This document shows positions 7,794 to 18,300 of a stretch of DNA of 64,000 bases, piece after piece. A program made the position numbers and the translations under genes. Location of the stretch: contig NZ_VDFY01000068.1 of NCBI RefSeq assembly GCF_006228125.1, positions 1 to 64,000 of the forward strand. The letters are read 5' to 3'. Origin of the DNA: Micromonospora orduensis (GTDB lineage: Bacteria > Actinomycetota > Actinomycetes > Mycobacteriales > Micromonosporaceae). Numbering within the stretch: position 1 is the first letter of the stretch; the number at the start of each line of letters is the position of its first letter. The notes beneath the pieces are model-generated. The model did no database searches, had not been told where the DNA came from, and saw only the letters and a list, made by a program, of their open reading frames with translations.

Positions 7794-8614
7794 ACCTGGT
7801 CCGATCCGAGCTGCTCAAGATCCGTACGACCAACACCTGGTGGATCTTCGCGCTCATCACGTTGCCGCTGTGGGCGCTCACCCTGCTCATCAACTGGTTG
7901 CAGGCCGACGCCCTCACCAGCAACAACATGGGCGAGTTGTCGGCCGAGCAGGCCGCCCAGTTCGAGGCGGCGGCGAGCCCGGACGCGCTGTCGTCGAACC
8001 TGTTCACCACCGGGCAGTTCTTCGGCCTGCTGATCGTGATGCTGCTCGGCATCATCGTGGTGACCAGCGAGTTCTTCCACCAGACGGTCACCACGACCTT
8101 CCTCACCAGCCCGCACCGCACCGCGGTGATGGTCGCCAAGCTGGTCGCGGCCGGCGTGCTGGCGCTGCTGTTCTGGCTGGTCACCACCGCGCTCAACCTG
8201 GTCGCCGGATCGGCGGTGCTGAACGCGGTCGGAGTGGACTCGCAACTGGGCAACGACGCGGCCTGGCGGGCGATCGGGCTGAACCTGCTCGCGTACCTGC
8301 TCTGGGCGGTGTTCGGCGTCGGCATCGGCGTGCTGATCCGCAGCCAGATCGGCGCCACCGTGACCGGCATCCTGCTCTACCTCGGCGGCTCGATCGGCGC
8401 CATCTTCGTCATCGCGATCCTGGCCGACCGGTGGGGCGACTGGATCAACAACCTGCAACTGCTGGTGCCGTCGCTTGCCTCGTCGCTGATGGTCACCGGG
8501 GCGGACATCCCCGGCAACCCGCCGCGCTGGGCCGGCGCCGCCGTGCTCATCGGGTACGCGGTGGTCACCGGTGTGGTCGGCACCCTGCTGATGCGCCGAC
8601 GCGACATCTCCTGA
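7790..8614 (+). CDS. ABC-2 type permease subunit
   Basis: This is a 274-residue integral membrane protein, partner of the ATPase with which it overlaps by four bases. It begins MNLVRSELLKIRTTNTWW, the usual cytoplasmic lead-in of ABC-2 permeases, followed by six hydrophobic segments. A polar external stretch of about 35 residues with several Ala/Ser lies between the first two segments. The segment TSEFFHQTVTTTFLTSPHR is the conserved cytoplasmic loop of this family. Translation ends just before a strong bidirectional terminator. The substrate is unknown. Confidence 0.9.
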   Translation: MNLVRSELLKIRTTNTWWIFALITLPLWALTLLINWLQADALTSNNMGELSAEQAAQFEAAASPDALSSNLFTTGQFFGLLIVMLLGIIVVTSEFFHQTVTTTFLTSPHRTAVMVAKLVAAGVLALLFWLVTTALNLVAGSAVLNAVGVDSQLGNDAAWRAIGLNLLAYLLWAVFGVGIGVLIRSQIGATVTGILLYLGGSIGAIFVIAILADRWGDWINNLQLLVPSLASSLMVTGADIPGNPPRWAGAAVLIGYAVVTGVVGTLLMRRRDIS

Positions 8615-8618
8615 CCGG

Positions 8619-8656
8619 TCCCCGGGGTGGCGGCGGCACGGCCGCCACCCCGGGGA
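8619..8656. terminator. Bidirectional terminator between convergent genes
   Basis: A 16-bp perfect stem (core CCCCGGGGTGGCGGC and its complement) with a six-base loop lies directly after the permease stop and just beyond the stop of the convergent membrane-protein gene. Confidence 0.8.
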
Positions 8657-8666
8657 GGCCCGTCGG

Positions 8667-9071
8667 TCAGCCGCCCGGGCAGCCCCGGCCACCGCTGCGC
8701 GGAATGCACTGGGTGACCGCCGGTGCGGGTTCGTCGTCGGCGGGAGTGTGGCCGATCAGGAGGCCGGTGGCCATCCGGCTGACGAGAACGACAAGCAGGT
8801 AGAGCAGCACCATCCCGCCGATCGCCCAGCGGAAGTGCCGCTGCCATCCCTCGTCCCCGGCCAGCCCGGCGAAGTGCAGGCCGATCAACGGAAGCGCGTT
8901 GAGCAGGAGACCGACGATCAGCAGAGTGTCGGTGGTCGCGCCGAACGCCTCCGCCGCCTCCCGGGTGGGCGCGTACGGCGTAGAGGTTCGCCGGATCAGG
9001 CCCACCAGGAGCAGGAACGGCACCCCGTACAACCAGACGAAGAAGAGCCCTGAAAGGCCGAGCCGCTTCAC
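8667..9071 (-). CDS. Small membrane protein, unknown function
   Basis: This is a 134-residue protein that I do not recognise. It has three hydrophobic segments (about 5-24, 45-66, 85-108) and a polar tail ending with two Cys (QCIPRSGGRGCPGG). The GTG start overlaps the stop of the upstream small membrane protein as GTGA. The two are therefore one unit and may work as a pair in the membrane. No motif suggests transport or enzymatic activity. Confidence 0.7.
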   Translation of the reverse strand: MKRLGLSGLFFVWLYGVPFLLLVGLIRRTSTPYAPTREAAEAFGATTDTLLIVGLLLNALPLIGLHFAGLAGDEGWQRHFRWAIGGMVLLYLLVVLVSRMATGLLIGHTPADDEPAPAVTQCIPRSGGRGCPGG

Positions 9072-9406
9072 GAGCGCCCCGCGTACACGGCGGCGCAGAT
9101 CGTGACGGTGACCAGGGCGGACAGGGTGCCGGCGAGCACCGCCGAGGGGAGCGGGCGCACGAGCAGCGCCGTCACCAGCGCCGTCACGACGAGCAACCCG
9201 ACGAGCACCGGCCCGCCCCACACCAGCATGATCAGCACCAGGGACTCCCCCGGCGACAGGCAACTGAACCAGGCCGAACAGTCCGTCGACGGCGGGCTCG
9301 GCACGCTCGCCAGACCCACCGCCACGGCCGCGCCGACCGTCACGTACCAACCGGACGCCACCGCCATGCTCCGGCCGTAGCGCCCCCGTACCCCGTTGTG
9401 ATCCAT
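9068..9406 (-). CDS. Small membrane protein, unknown function
   Basis: This is a 112-residue protein with three hydrophobic segments and a short loop carrying two Cys (DCSAWFSC) between the first and second, probably facing outside. The ATG before DHNGVRGRYGR is the first reasonable start. It is the first gene of a two-gene unit with the following membrane protein (GTGA overlap). It reads away from kgd, from which it is separated by about 255 bp. I do not recognise the family. Confidence 0.65.
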   Translation of the reverse strand: MDHNGVRGRYGRSMAVASGWYVTVGAAVAVGLASVPSPPSTDCSAWFSCLSPGESLVLIMLVWGGPVLVGLLVVTALVTALLVRPLPSAVLAGTLSALVTVTICAAVYAGRS

Positions 9407-9662
9407 GCGCCCGATCCTCGCGGGCCGCCGCACTCCGGACATCGGTACCCGTACTCAGGTGGGCCATAACAGTCGTCGCCGGTGGACGCAGGGGTTGCCG
9501 AACTTCTGGCATCTTCTGTGAAACCGGCCACCCGACCGAGGCGGAAATGCCTGCGGGATCCGTACGGCGTAGCCTGGGAGTCGTCCTGTCCGTAGTCCCC
9601 AGTCGGGGGCGCGACGGACACCGCGTGACACACAACCCGCGTGAAAGAGGCGATTACCGGCC

Positions 9663-12600
9663 GTGTCGACCCAGCAGACTTCGCAGGAGAACCCACTGGC
9701 GGGTTTCGGCCCGAACGAGTGGATCGTCGAGGAGATGTACCAGCGCTACCTCGCCGACCCAACCAGCGTCGATTCGGCCTGGCACGACTTCTTCGCCGAC
9801 TATCGACCGGCTCCGGGCGCCGCCACACCGCGCGGGGCTGAGGCGTCGGGCAAGCCGGCCGCCGCTCCGGAGCCGGACGGGCAGCCGGAGGCGCCCGCCT
9901 CGGTCAGCCAGCCGAGCGCCGCCACGCCGCCGGCCAGCAAGCCCGCCGCCGCGCAGTCGGCGCCGGCCAAGCCGGCCACCGCGCCGGCCAAGGCCGCCGA
10001 GAAGGCCCCGGAGAAGGCGGCCCCGGCCAAGCCGGCCGCGAAGGCCGCCGCCCCGACCGCCGACGGTCCGCAGACGACGCCGCTGCGTGGTGTCGCCGCG
10101 AAGATCGTCCAGAACATGGACGCCTCGCTGAGCGTGCCCACCGCGACAAGCGTCCGCGCGGTCCCGGCCAAGCTGCTTGTCGACAACCGCATCGTGATCA
10201 ACAATCACCTCGCCCGGGGGCGCGGTGGCAAGGTCAGCTTCACCCACCTGGTCGGGTACGCGATGGTCCGGGCGCTCGTGCAGCACCCGGAGATGAACAA
10301 CTCCTTCGCGGAGGCCAACGGCAAGCCGGCGGTGGTCCGCCCGGCGCACGTCAACCTCGGCATCGCGATCGACCTGGCCAAGCCGGACGGCACCCGCAAC
10401 CTGGTGGTCCCCTCCATCAAGGGCTGCGAGCAGATGGACTTCCGGCAGTTCTGGCAGGCGTACGAGGACGTGGTCCGGCGGGCGCGGCGCAACGAGCTGA
10501 CCATGGAGGACTACTCCGGCACCACCATCTCGCTGACCAACCCGGGCGGCATCGGCACCGTGCACTCGATGCCGCGGCTCATGCAGGGGCAGAGCGCGAT
10601 CATCGGCGTCGGCGCGATGGAGTACCCGGCCCCCTACCAGGGCATGTCCGAGGCCACCCTCGCCGAGCTGGCGGTCAGCAAGGTCATCACGCTGACCAGC
10701 ACGTACGACCACCGGATCATCCAGGGCGCGCAGTCCGGCGAGTTCCTCAAGGTGATGCACGAGCTGATCCTGGGCGAGCACGGCTTCTACGACCAGATCT
10801 TCACCTCGCTGCGCATCCCGTACGAGCCGGTGCGCTGGGTGCGCGACGTGGCGGTCAACTCCGAGGGTCAGATCAACAAGACCGCCCGGGTGCACGAGCT
10901 GATCCACGCCTACCGGGTGCGCGGCCACCTGATGGCCGACACCGACCCGCTCGAGTTCAAGATCCGCAAGCACCCGGATCTGGACGTACTCCAGCACGGG
11001 CTGACCCTGTGGGACCTCGACCGCGAGTTCCCGGTGAACGGCTTCGCCGGCCGGCAGCGGATGAAGCTGCGCGAGATCCTCGGCGTGCTGCGCGACTCGT
11101 ACTGCCGCCGGGTCGGCATCGAGTACATGCACATCCAGGACCCGGAGGAGCGGCGCTGGATCCAGGAGCGGATCGAGCGCAAGTACGAGAAGCCCTCCCC
11201 GGACGAGCAGAAGCACGTGCTCAACCGGCTCAACGCCGCCGAGGCGTTCGAGACCTTCCTGCAGACCAAGTACGTCGGCCAGAAGCGCTTCTCGCTGGAG
11301 GGCGGCGAGTCGCTGATCCCGCTGCTCGGTGAGGTGCTGGAGTCGTCCGCCGAGAGCGGGCTGGACGAGGTCGTCATCGGCATGGCGCACCGGGGTCGGC
11401 TCAACGTGCTGGCCAACATCGTCGGCAAGCCGTACGAGAAGATCTTCTCCGAGTTCGAGGGGCACCTGGACCCGCGCTCGACGCAGGGCTCCGGCGACGT
11501 GAAGTACCACCTGGGCCAGAACGGCAAGTTCACCACCCCCGACGGCGAGCACGCGGTCAAGGTGTCGGTGGTGGCCAACCCGTCGCACCTGGAGGCCGTC
11601 GACCCGGTGCTGGAGGGCATCGTCCGGGCCAAGCAGGACCGGATCGATCTCAAGCTGGAGGGCTACACCGTGCTGCCGCTGGCGGTGCACGGTGACGCCG
11701 CGTTCGCCGGGCAGGGCGTGGTCGCCGAGACGCTCAACCTCTCGCAGCTGCGCGGTTACCGCACCGGCGGCACCGTGCACGTGGTGGTCAACAACCAGGT
11801 CGGCTTCACCACCGCCCCGGAGTACAGCCGGTCCAGCCTCTACAGCACCGACGTGGCCCGGATGATCCAGGCCCCGATCTTCCACGTCAACGGCGACGAC
11901 CCGGAGGCCGTGGTCCGGGTGGCCCGGCTGGCCTTCGAGTACCGGCAGGCGTTCAACAAGGACGTCGTGATCGACATGGTCTGCTACCGCCGGCGCGGGC
12001 ACAACGAGGGCGACGACCCGTCGATGTCCAACCCGCAGATGTACAAGATCATTGATTCGAAGCGCTCGGTCCGCAAGCTCTACACCGAGGAGCTGATCGG
12101 CCGCGGCGACATCACCGTGGAGGACGCGGAGGAGCTGCTGCGCGACTACCAGTCGCAGCTGGAGCGGGTCTTCAAGGCCACCCGGGACGCCGCCTCGGCG
12201 CCGCGCCAGCTCAACCGGCCGCGCCGCGAGGAGGAGCCGGAGCCGCAGGTCGACACCGCCACCGACGCCGCCGTGGTGAAGGCGATCGGCGAGGCGCACA
12301 TCAACCTGCCGGAGGGCTTCACCCCGCACAAGCGGATCCAGCAGTTGCTCGACCGGCGGGCCAAGATGTCCGTGGAGGGCAACATCGACTGGGGCTTCGG
12401 CGAGATCATCGCGCTCGGGGCACTGCTGCACGACGGGATCACCGTCCGGCTCGCCGGTCAGGACTCGCGCCGCGGCACATTCGTCCAGCGGCACGCCTCG
12501 GTGGTGGACGCCCGCACCGGCGACGACTACCTGCCGCTGAAGTCGCTCACCGGCGACGGCGAACGCTCGCGGTTCTTCGTGCACGACTCGCTGCTCAGCG

Positions 12601-13418
12601 AGTACGCCGCGATGGGCTTCGAGTACGGCTACTCGGTGGAGAACATCAACGCGCTGGTCGCCTGGGAGGCCCAGTTCGGTGACTTCGTCAACGGCGCCCA
12701 GTCGGTGATCGACGAGTTCATCTCGTCCGGCGAGGTGAAGTGGGGCCAGCGTTCCGCGGTCACCCTGCTGCTGCCGCACGGCCACGAGGGCCAGGGCCCG
12801 GACCACACGTCCGGCCGGCCGGAGCGGTTCCTGCAGATGTGCGCCGAGGACAACATGCGGGTCTCCATCCCGACGACCCCGGCGAACTACTTCCACCTGC
12901 TGCGCCGTCAGGCCCTGTCGCCCAAGCGCAAGCCGCTTGTGGTGTTCACGCCGAAGTCGCTGCTGCGGCACAAGCTCTGCGTCTCCTCGGTGGAGGACTT
13001 CACCACCGGTACGTTCCAGCCGGTGCTGCGCGACACGGCCGCCCCGGCGCCGGAGGCGGTGAAGCGGGTGCTGCTCTGCTCGGGCAAGGTCTACTACGAC
13101 CTGTTCCAGGCCCGGCAGGAGCGTGGCGTCACCGACACCGCGATCATCCGGATCGAGCAGCTGTACCCGCTGCCGGTGGAGGAGATCCGGGCCGCCCTGG
13201 CGCAGTTCCCGAACGCGGAGGACTTCGCCTGGGTGCAGGAGGAGCCGGCCAACCAGGGCGCCTGGTCGTTCGTCGCGCTCAACCTGCTGGAGCACCTCAC
13301 GGACGTCCGGCTGCGGCGGATCTCCCGCCCGGCCGCGGCGGCCCCGGCGGTCGGCTCGGCCAAGACCCACGAGGTCGAGCAGACCGCGCTGATCGAGGCG
13401 GCACTTCCCCGCCCGTGA
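9663..13418 (+). CDS. kgd: Multifunctional 2-oxoglutarate metabolism enzyme (KGD: E1o with E2-like domain)
   Basis: At 1251 residues this is the actinobacterial fused form of 2-oxoglutarate dehydrogenase E1. Residues 1-50 are the E1 N-terminal segment ([16 protein letters not shown]). About 50-135 is an Ala/Pro/Lys linker. About 140-360 is a dihydrolipoyl succinyltransferase-type domain with the catalytic [10 protein letters not shown] motif, and the rest is the thiamine-diphosphate E1 with [13 protein letters not shown], the GDD-x-N cofactor loop region and [12 protein letters not shown]. It would act in the TCA cycle, feeding succinyl-CoA formation with a separate E2/E3. There is no lipoyl domain, as usual for this family. 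It starts with GTG, and a strong hairpin follows the stop. Confidence 0.97.
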   Translation: MSTQQTSQENPLAGFGPNEWIVEEMYQRYLADPTSVDSAWHDFFADYRPAPGAATPRGAEASGKPAAAPEPDGQPEAPASVSQPSAATPPASKPAAAQSAPAKPATAPAKAAEKAPEKAAPAKPAAKAAAPTADGPQTTPLRGVAAKIVQNMDASLSVPTATSVRAVPAKLLVDNRIVINNHLARGRGGKVSFTHLVGYAMVRALVQHPEMNNSFAEANGKPAVVRPAHVNLGIAIDLAKPDGTRNLVVPSIKGCEQMDFRQFWQAYEDVVRRARRNELTMEDYSGTTISLTNPGGIGTVHSMPRLMQGQSAIIGVGAMEYPAPYQGMSEATLAELAVSKVITLTSTYDHRIIQGAQSGEFLKVMHELILGEHGFYDQIFTSLRIPYEPVRWVRDVAVNSEGQINKTARVHELIHAYRVRGHLMADTDPLEFKIRKHPDLDVLQHGLTLWDLDREFPVNGFAGRQRMKLREILGVLRDSYCRRVGIEYMHIQDPEERRWIQERIERKYEKPSPDEQKHVLNRLNAAEAFETFLQTKYVGQKRFSLEGGESLIPLLGEVLESSAESGLDEVVIGMAHRGRLNVLANIVGKPYEKIFSEFEGHLDPRSTQGSGDVKYHLGQNGKFTTPDGEHAVKVSVVANPSHLEAVDPVLEGIVRAKQDRIDLKLEGYTVLPLAVHGDAAFAGQGVVAETLNLSQLRGYRTGGTVHVVVNNQVGFTTAPEYSRSSLYSTDVARMIQAPIFHVNGDDPEAVVRVARLAFEYRQAFNKDVVIDMVCYRRRGHNEGDDPSMSNPQMYKIIDSKRSVRKLYTEELIGRGDITVEDAEELLRDYQSQLERVFKATRDAASAPRQLNRPRREEEPEPQVDTATDAAVVKAIGEAHINLPEGFTPHKRIQQLLDRRAKMSVEGNIDWGFGEIIALGALLHDGITVRLAGQDSRRGTFVQRHASVVDARTGDDYLPLKSLTGDGERSRFFVHDSLLSEYAAMGFEYGYSVENINALVAWEAQFGDFVNGAQSVIDEFISSGEVKWGQRSAVTLLLPHGHEGQGPDHTSGRPERFLQMCAEDNMRVSIPTTPANYFHLLRRQALSPKRKPLVVFTPKSLLRHKLCVSSVEDFTTGTFQPVLRDTAAPAPEAVKRVLLCSGKVYYDLFQARQERGVTDTAIIRIEQLYPLPVEEIRAALAQFPNAEDFAWVQEEPANQGAWSFVALNLLEHLTDVRLRRISRPAAAAPAVGSAKTHEVEQTALIEAALPRP

Positions 13419-13432
13419 CCTGACCCGCACCG

Positions 13433-13479
13433 CGCGAGCCGGGGCAGGGCCGTTTCCCACGGTCCTGCCCCGGCTCGCG
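13433..13479. terminator. Hairpin terminator after kgd
   Basis: A 16-bp perfect outer stem (CGCGAGCCGGGGCAGG and its complement) continues for about five more pairs with one G-T, closing on a five-base loop. It lies 15 bases after the kgd stop. There is no T-run, as is common in actinomycete terminators. Confidence 0.8.
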
Positions 13480-13531
13480 TCGGTCCATCCGCCCGGCCAC
13501 ACACGCCGGGCCGAGCACGAGGACGTACGCC

Positions 13532-13717
13532 GTGTACTTCACCGACCGTGGCATAGAGGAGCTGGTCGAGCGCCGGGGCGACGAGCAGGTGACCCTGGAG
13601 TGGCTGGGCGAGCGCCTGCGCGACTTCGTCGACCTCAACCCCGAGTTCGAGACCCCGATCGAGCGCCTGGCCACCTACCTGGCCCGCCTGGACGACCCCG
13701 ACGACGAGGACGCCTAG
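13532..13717 (+). CDS. Small conserved protein (DUF6104-like)
   Basis: This is a 61-residue acidic protein (MYFTDRGIEELVERRGDE...) matching a small family found next to kgd in actinomycetes. It has one helix-rich region and an acidic tail (DDPDDEDA). There is no cysteine, signal peptide or membrane helix. It starts with GTG 50 bp after the kgd terminator, so it is probably transcribed on its own or by readthrough. Function is unknown; the conserved neighbourhood suggests a link to central metabolism. Confidence 0.75.
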   Translation: MYFTDRGIEELVERRGDEQVTLEWLGERLRDFVDLNPEFETPIERLATYLARLDDPDDEDA

Positions 13718-13874
13718 GTCACAGGCCGCCTCCTGGCCGGCGTCGACATCTTCCGGACCGGCATCGCAGCCCTGCGCTCGGCGTGACCACCTGCCGGAAC
13801 ACGCGCCCGCCGGGGCCGGTGCTGGGGGGCGTAGGGCCCGGGTGGGGAGACTCGCGATCTTCTAGGGTGGGGCT

Positions 13875-15944
13875 GTGGCTCGCAGCGTGTATCTGACCAG
13901 CGTCGGTTCGGGCGGGGGCAAGTCGACAATCGCCCTCGGGCTGGCCGAGTTGCTGTCCCGCCAGGTCGGGCGGATCGGCGTGTTCCGGCCGCTGGTGGCC
14001 GGCACCGGCCCCGACCCGATCCTCGCCCTGCTGAGCGAGCGCTACCGGGTCGAGCTGCCGCTCGCCGAGCTGGCCGGATCCACCTACGCCGAGGCGGCCA
14101 GGCTGGTCGCCGACGGCCGACGGGAAGAGCTGATCTCCGCTGTCGTGGAGCGCTACCGGGCGGTGGAGCGCCAGTGCCCGGCGGTGGTCGTGGTGGGCAG
14201 TGACTTCGACGAGCCGGGCGACCCGGCCCACCCCCGGGAGCTGGCCTTCAACGCCCGGCTGGCCACCGAGTTCGGCAGCGTGGTGGTGCCGGTGGTGGAC
14301 GGCTTCGGACAGGAGCCGGCGGCCGTCGCGTCGGCGATGCGCGGGGCGTACCACGATCTGGCCGACCTCGGCGCGACGGTGCTCGCGGTGATCGCCAACC
14401 GGGTGACCGAGCCGATGACGCTGCCCGAGCTGCCGGTCCCCGCGTATGCCATCCCGGAGGTGCCGAGCGTGTCCGCGCCGACGGTGGCCGAGGTGGCGGC
14501 GGCGCTCGGCGCCACCCTGCTGGCCGGGGACGACGCCGCGCTGGGCCGGGACGTGCTGGACTTCGTGGTCGGCGCCGCGCACGTGCCGACCCTGCTGAGC
14601 CACCTCACCGAGGGCGCGCTGGTGATCACCCCCGGGGACCGGGCCGACCTGCTCGTCGCCGCGAGCGCCGCGCACGTGGCCGGGCAGGTGTCGGTGGCCG
14701 GGCTGGTGCTCACCCTCGGCGAGCAGCCCGACCCCCGTGTGATGCGGCTGGTGGAGGGGTTGAACACCGGGCTGGCGGTGCTGTCCGTGCGCAGCGACAG
14801 CTACGACACGGTGGCCGCGTCCAGTCGTATCGAGGGCCGGCCCAGCGCCGCGAACCCCCGCAAGGTGGAGGCGGCGCTTGGTGCCTTCGAACGCTGCGTG
14901 GACACCGACGACCTGGCCCGCCGGCTGCGGGTCAGCCGGTCCACCCGGGTCACCCCGCTGATGTTCGAGAACGAGCTGATCGACCGGGCCCGCTCGCAGC
15001 CCCGGCACCTGGTGCTACCGGAGGGATCCGACGAACGGATCCTGCGGGCAGCGGAGATCCTGCTGCGCCGGGGCGTCGCCGACCTGACCCTGCTCGGCCG
15101 GCCCGACGACATCGCCAGGCGTACCCGCGAGCTGGGCATCGACCTCGGCGACGCCAGCATCGTCGACCCGGTCACCAGCGGGTGGCGGGACGACTTCGCC
15201 GCCGAGTACGCGCGGCTGCGCGCCCACCGGGGCGTCACCGCCGAGTTGGCGCACGACATCGTGGCCCAGCCCAACTACTTCGGCACGCTCATGGTGGCCA
15301 CCGGGCGGGCCGACGGCATGGTCTCCGGCGCGACGCACACCACCGCCGCGACGATCCGCCCCGCGTTCGAGATCATCCGTACCGTGCCGGACGTCTCGGT
15401 GGCGTCCAGCGTCTTCTTCATGCTGCTCGCCGACCGGGTGCTGGTCTACGGCGACTGCGCGGTCAACCGCGACCCGGACGCCGCCCAGCTCGCCGACATC
15501 GCGATCTCGTCGGCCGACACCGCGGCCCGGTTCGGCATCGAACCCCGGGTGGCCATGCTGTCGTACTCGACAGGCAGCTCCGGCGCGGGCGCCGACGTGG
15601 AGAAGGTCGCCACGGCCACCGCGCTGGTCCGGGAACGCCGGCCCGACCTGCTCGTCGAGGGGCCCATCCAGTACGACGCGGCGATCGACCCGGCGGTGGC
15701 TGCCACGAAGCTGCCCGACAGCCCCGTCGCCGGGCACGCCACGGTCTTCATCTTCCCGGACCTGAACACGGGCAACAACACGTACAAGGCGGTGCAGCGC
15801 TCGGCCGGGGCGGTCGCCGTCGGCCCGGTCATGCAGGGCCTGCGGCGGCCGGTGAACGACCTGTCGCGGGGCGCCACGGTGCCGGACATCGTCAACACGG
15901 TGGCGATCACCGCCATCCAGGCGGCCACCGAGGAGGCCTCGTGA
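13875..15944 (+). CDS. pta: Phosphate acetyltransferase
   Basis: This 689-residue enzyme interconverts acetyl-CoA and acetyl phosphate. It is the long form. An N-terminal P-loop domain (GSGGGKST at about 11-18) related to dethiobiotin synthetase is followed by a DRTGG-type middle domain (about 205-320), then the catalytic PTA domain from about 365 (LPEGSDERILRAAE, YFGTLMVATGRADGMVSGA, STGSSGAGADVEKV, PDLNTGNNTYKAVQR). The stop overlaps the ackA start as GTGA, giving the classic pta-ackA pair. TAGGGT sits exactly six bases before the GTG, so the message may be leaderless. Confidence 0.96.
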   Translation: MARSVYLTSVGSGGGKSTIALGLAELLSRQVGRIGVFRPLVAGTGPDPILALLSERYRVELPLAELAGSTYAEAARLVADGRREELISAVVERYRAVERQCPAVVVVGSDFDEPGDPAHPRELAFNARLATEFGSVVVPVVDGFGQEPAAVASAMRGAYHDLADLGATVLAVIANRVTEPMTLPELPVPAYAIPEVPSVSAPTVAEVAAALGATLLAGDDAALGRDVLDFVVGAAHVPTLLSHLTEGALVITPGDRADLLVAASAAHVAGQVSVAGLVLTLGEQPDPRVMRLVEGLNTGLAVLSVRSDSYDTVAASSRIEGRPSAANPRKVEAALGAFERCVDTDDLARRLRVSRSTRVTPLMFENELIDRARSQPRHLVLPEGSDERILRAAEILLRRGVADLTLLGRPDDIARRTRELGIDLGDASIVDPVTSGWRDDFAAEYARLRAHRGVTAELAHDIVAQPNYFGTLMVATGRADGMVSGATHTTAATIRPAFEIIRTVPDVSVASSVFFMLLADRVLVYGDCAVNRDPDAAQLADIAISSADTAARFGIEPRVAMLSYSTGSSGAGADVEKVATATALVRERRPDLLVEGPIQYDAAIDPAVAATKLPDSPVAGHATVFIFPDLNTGNNTYKAVQRSAGAVAVGPVMQGLRRPVNDLSRGATVPDIVNTVAITAIQAATEEAS

Positions 15945-17056
15945 GTCGGGTGCTGGTGCTCAACTGCGGGTCGTCGTCGGTGAAGTGGCGCCACTACGAC
16001 GGTGACCGGGTGCTCGACCAGGGCACCGTCGAACGCATCGGTGAACCCGACGGCGGCCCGACGGACCACTCCGAGGCCGTGCGGCGGATCCTGGACGGGC
16101 TGGACCTGACCGGGCTGACGGCGGTCGGGCACCGGGTGGTGCACGGCGGCCGGAAATTCACCGAACCGGTGCTGGTCGACGACGCGGTGCTGGCCGCGAT
16201 CCGGGATCTGATCCCGCTCGCCCCGCTGCACAACCCCGTCAACCTGGCGGGCATCGAGGTGGCCCGCGCCGCCCTGCCGGACGTTCCGCAGGTCGCCGTC
16301 TTCGACACCGCGTTCCACCACACCCTGCCGGACGCCGCCGCTACCTACGCGATCGACCGGGACACCGCCGAGCGGTACGGCATCCGCCGGTACGGCTTCC
16401 ACGGCACCTCGCACGCGTACGTGTCCCGCCGGGCCGCCGACCTGCTGGGCCGCCCGTACGACCAGCTCAACACCATCACCCTGCACCTGGGCAACGGGGC
16501 CAGCGCCTGCGCGGTACGGAACGGACGCAGCGTCGCCACCTCGATGGGCATGTCCCCCCTCGAAGGGCTGGTGATGGGCACCCGCAGCGGCGACATCGAT
16601 CCCACGGTGATCTTCCACCTGCGCCGGGAGGGTGGGCTGTCGGTCGACGACATCGACGACCTGCTCAACCACCGCAGTGGCCTGCTCGGCCTGACCGGCG
16701 TCAACGACATGCGCGAGGTGCTCCAGCGCCGGGCGTCCGGGGGCCGCGCGGCGGCGTTGGCCTTCGACGTGTACTGCCGGCGGATCACCGAGTACGTCGG
16801 GGCGTACTACGCGCTGCTCGGCCGGGTCGACGCGATCGTCTTCACGGCCGGGGTCGGCGAGCACGCGGCGCCGGTGCGGGTCGCCGCGCTGGCCGGCCTG
16901 CACCGGCTCGGCATCGCCGTCGACGAGGCCCGCAACGACGGCGAGGGCGACCGGCTGATCTCACCCGACGGCGCCGAGGTGAGTGTGTGCGTCATCCGCA
17001 CCGACGAGGAATGGGAGATCGCCCGGCAGACCCGGGACGTGGTCGGGGCGGGCTGA
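15941..17056 (+). CDS. ackA: Acetate kinase
   Basis: This 371-residue kinase converts acetyl phosphate and ADP to acetate and ATP, completing the pathway begun by the coupled pta gene. Family signatures are visible: VLNCGSSSVKW at the N-terminus, HRVVHGG near residue 65, GFHGTSHAYVSRRA, LGNGASACAV, GMSPLEGLVMGTRSGDIDP and FTAGVGEHAAPVR near the C-terminus. It is slightly shorter than the usual 395-400 residues. The GTG start within the pta stop (GTGA) fixes the N-terminus. Confidence 0.96.
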   Translation: MSRVLVLNCGSSSVKWRHYDGDRVLDQGTVERIGEPDGGPTDHSEAVRRILDGLDLTGLTAVGHRVVHGGRKFTEPVLVDDAVLAAIRDLIPLAPLHNPVNLAGIEVARAALPDVPQVAVFDTAFHHTLPDAAATYAIDRDTAERYGIRRYGFHGTSHAYVSRRAADLLGRPYDQLNTITLHLGNGASACAVRNGRSVATSMGMSPLEGLVMGTRSGDIDPTVIFHLRREGGLSVDDIDDLLNHRSGLLGLTGVNDMREVLQRRASGGRAAALAFDVYCRRITEYVGAYYALLGRVDAIVFTAGVGEHAAPVRVAALAGLHRLGIAVDEARNDGEGDRLISPDGAEVSVCVIRTDEEWEIARQTRDVVGAG

Positions 17057-17057
17057 C

Positions 17058-17231
17058 TCAGCCCATCGCCAACCAGGTGACGAGGGCCACCAGCAGCACG
17101 ACGACCACCGCCGCACCGACGATGAGCGGCAGGCGGGACGGCGCGTCCGCCGGGCCGGCCGCTTCCGGCGTCTGGGAGAAGGCGCGGAACGCCTCGGTGT
17201 TGCCGCTGGGGTCGGTGTAGTTCTCAGGCAT
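17058..17231 (-). CDS. Small tail-anchored-like membrane protein
   Basis: This is a 57-residue protein. A polar N-terminal half (MPENYTDPSGNTEAFRAFSQ...) is followed by a single C-terminal helix (LPLIVGAAVVVVLLVALVTW), so it would sit in the membrane with the N-terminus probably inside. It ends one base beyond the convergent ackA stop. I do not know its role. Clean coding bias and the sharply defined helix support a real gene. Confidence 0.65.
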   Translation of the reverse strand: MPENYTDPSGNTEAFRAFSQTPEAAGPADAPSRLPLIVGAAVVVVLLVALVTWLAMG

Positions 17232-17388
17232 GTCGGTGACCCTAGCGAAGCCGGCGGCGCCGTACCGCCCCCGCCCACGTCACCCCGGCGGGTCGACCCG
17301 GCCGGCGGAGGCGACCCGGCCGGGTGGCGGGCACAGCCGGTCCGGACGGCGGGGTCGCCGAGCCCGCCCGGGCACCTACCGTGGAACG

Positions 17389-18282
17389 ATGGGGGCGGGG
17401 CGGCTGATGGCCGTACTGGTGACAGCGCTGCTGACCGGTTGCGCACCGGCCACCGCCGTGGCCGGCGGGGCCACCGGACCGGTGTCGGCACGCCGGGCGC
17501 CCGAGGGGTCGTACGCCGTCGGCGTGCGTACGCTCACCCTCGATCCACGCTCGGCGCGCCCCCTGCCGGTGACGATCTGGTATCCGGCCTCGCCCGACGG
17601 GGTCGCGGCCGGGCGGTTCCCGGTGGTGGTCTACAGCCACGGGCTGGGCAGTCGACCCGACCTGCACGCCGGGCTGACCACCCGCTGGGCGGCTGCCGGT
17701 TTCGTGGTGGCCGCACCCGCGTACCCGCACACCCGCCAGGGCGCCGCGCACTTCACCCGGGCCGACGTCCGCAACCAGCCCGCCGACGCCTGGCGGCTGA
17801 TCAGGCGTCTGGGCCGCCTCGACACCGAGCGTGGCGACCCGCTCGCCGGGCATCTCGACCTCACGTCGATCGCCGCCGCCGGGCACTCGGCCGGTGGCTT
17901 CACCAGCTCCGGCATGTTCTCCGAGGGGCACCCGGCGCGGTTGCGGTCCGGAATCGTCATCGCCGGGGGTGGGCTGCCCGGCAGCTTCGCCGGACCGGCC
18001 GCGCCGGTGCTCTTCGTGCACGGCACGGCCGACCCCGTGGTGCCGGTGACGGTCGGCCGAGCCGCGTACGCGCGCGCCAGGGGGCCGGCCGCGTTCCTCA
18101 GCCTGCTCGGCCAGGACCACGGCGCGTACCTGACACCGGGCCACCCGGGCTTCGCGCCGGTCCTCGCCACCACCACCGACTTCCTGCGCTGGACCCTCTA
18201 CGGCGATCACGCGGCCGGCGCCCGTCTGCCCGCCGACGCCCGCACCCCGATGACCCGTTACGAGTCCCAGCAGGCTCACTGA
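17389..18282 (+). CDS. Lipoprotein alpha/beta hydrolase (PAF-acetylhydrolase/dienelactone-hydrolase-like), copy 1
   Basis: This is a 297-residue secreted lipoprotein. The signal peptide ends in a lipobox (LLTGCAPA, Cys at about 18). The alpha/beta-hydrolase fold shows YSHGLGS near the oxyanion hole, the nucleophile elbow GHSAGG, VHGTADPVV with a likely catalytic Asp, and QDHGAY for the His. It resembles platelet-activating-factor acetylhydrolase and chlorophyllase/cutinase-like esterases, but the substrate is unknown. A paralogue lies about 2.1 kb downstream with the same motifs in the same order. TACCGT lies six bases before the ATG, so translation may start on a leaderless message. Confidence 0.85.
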   Translation: MGAGRLMAVLVTALLTGCAPATAVAGGATGPVSARRAPEGSYAVGVRTLTLDPRSARPLPVTIWYPASPDGVAAGRFPVVVYSHGLGSRPDLHAGLTTRWAAAGFVVAAPAYPHTRQGAAHFTRADVRNQPADAWRLIRRLGRLDTERGDPLAGHLDLTSIAAAGHSAGGFTSSGMFSEGHPARLRSGIVIAGGGLPGSFAGPAAPVLFVHGTADPVVPVTVGRAAYARARGPAAFLSLLGQDHGAYLTPGHPGFAPVLATTTDFLRWTLYGDHAAGARLPADARTPMTRYESQQAH

Positions 18283-18300
18283 GACCGGTACGGTGGCCCG

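Noticed and set aside
9654-13502. A 1282-codon open frame on the minus strand opposite kgd
   Set aside because: It is the antisense shadow of a clearly coding GC-rich gene, has no recognisable domain and is Arg/His/Val-rich as such shadows are.
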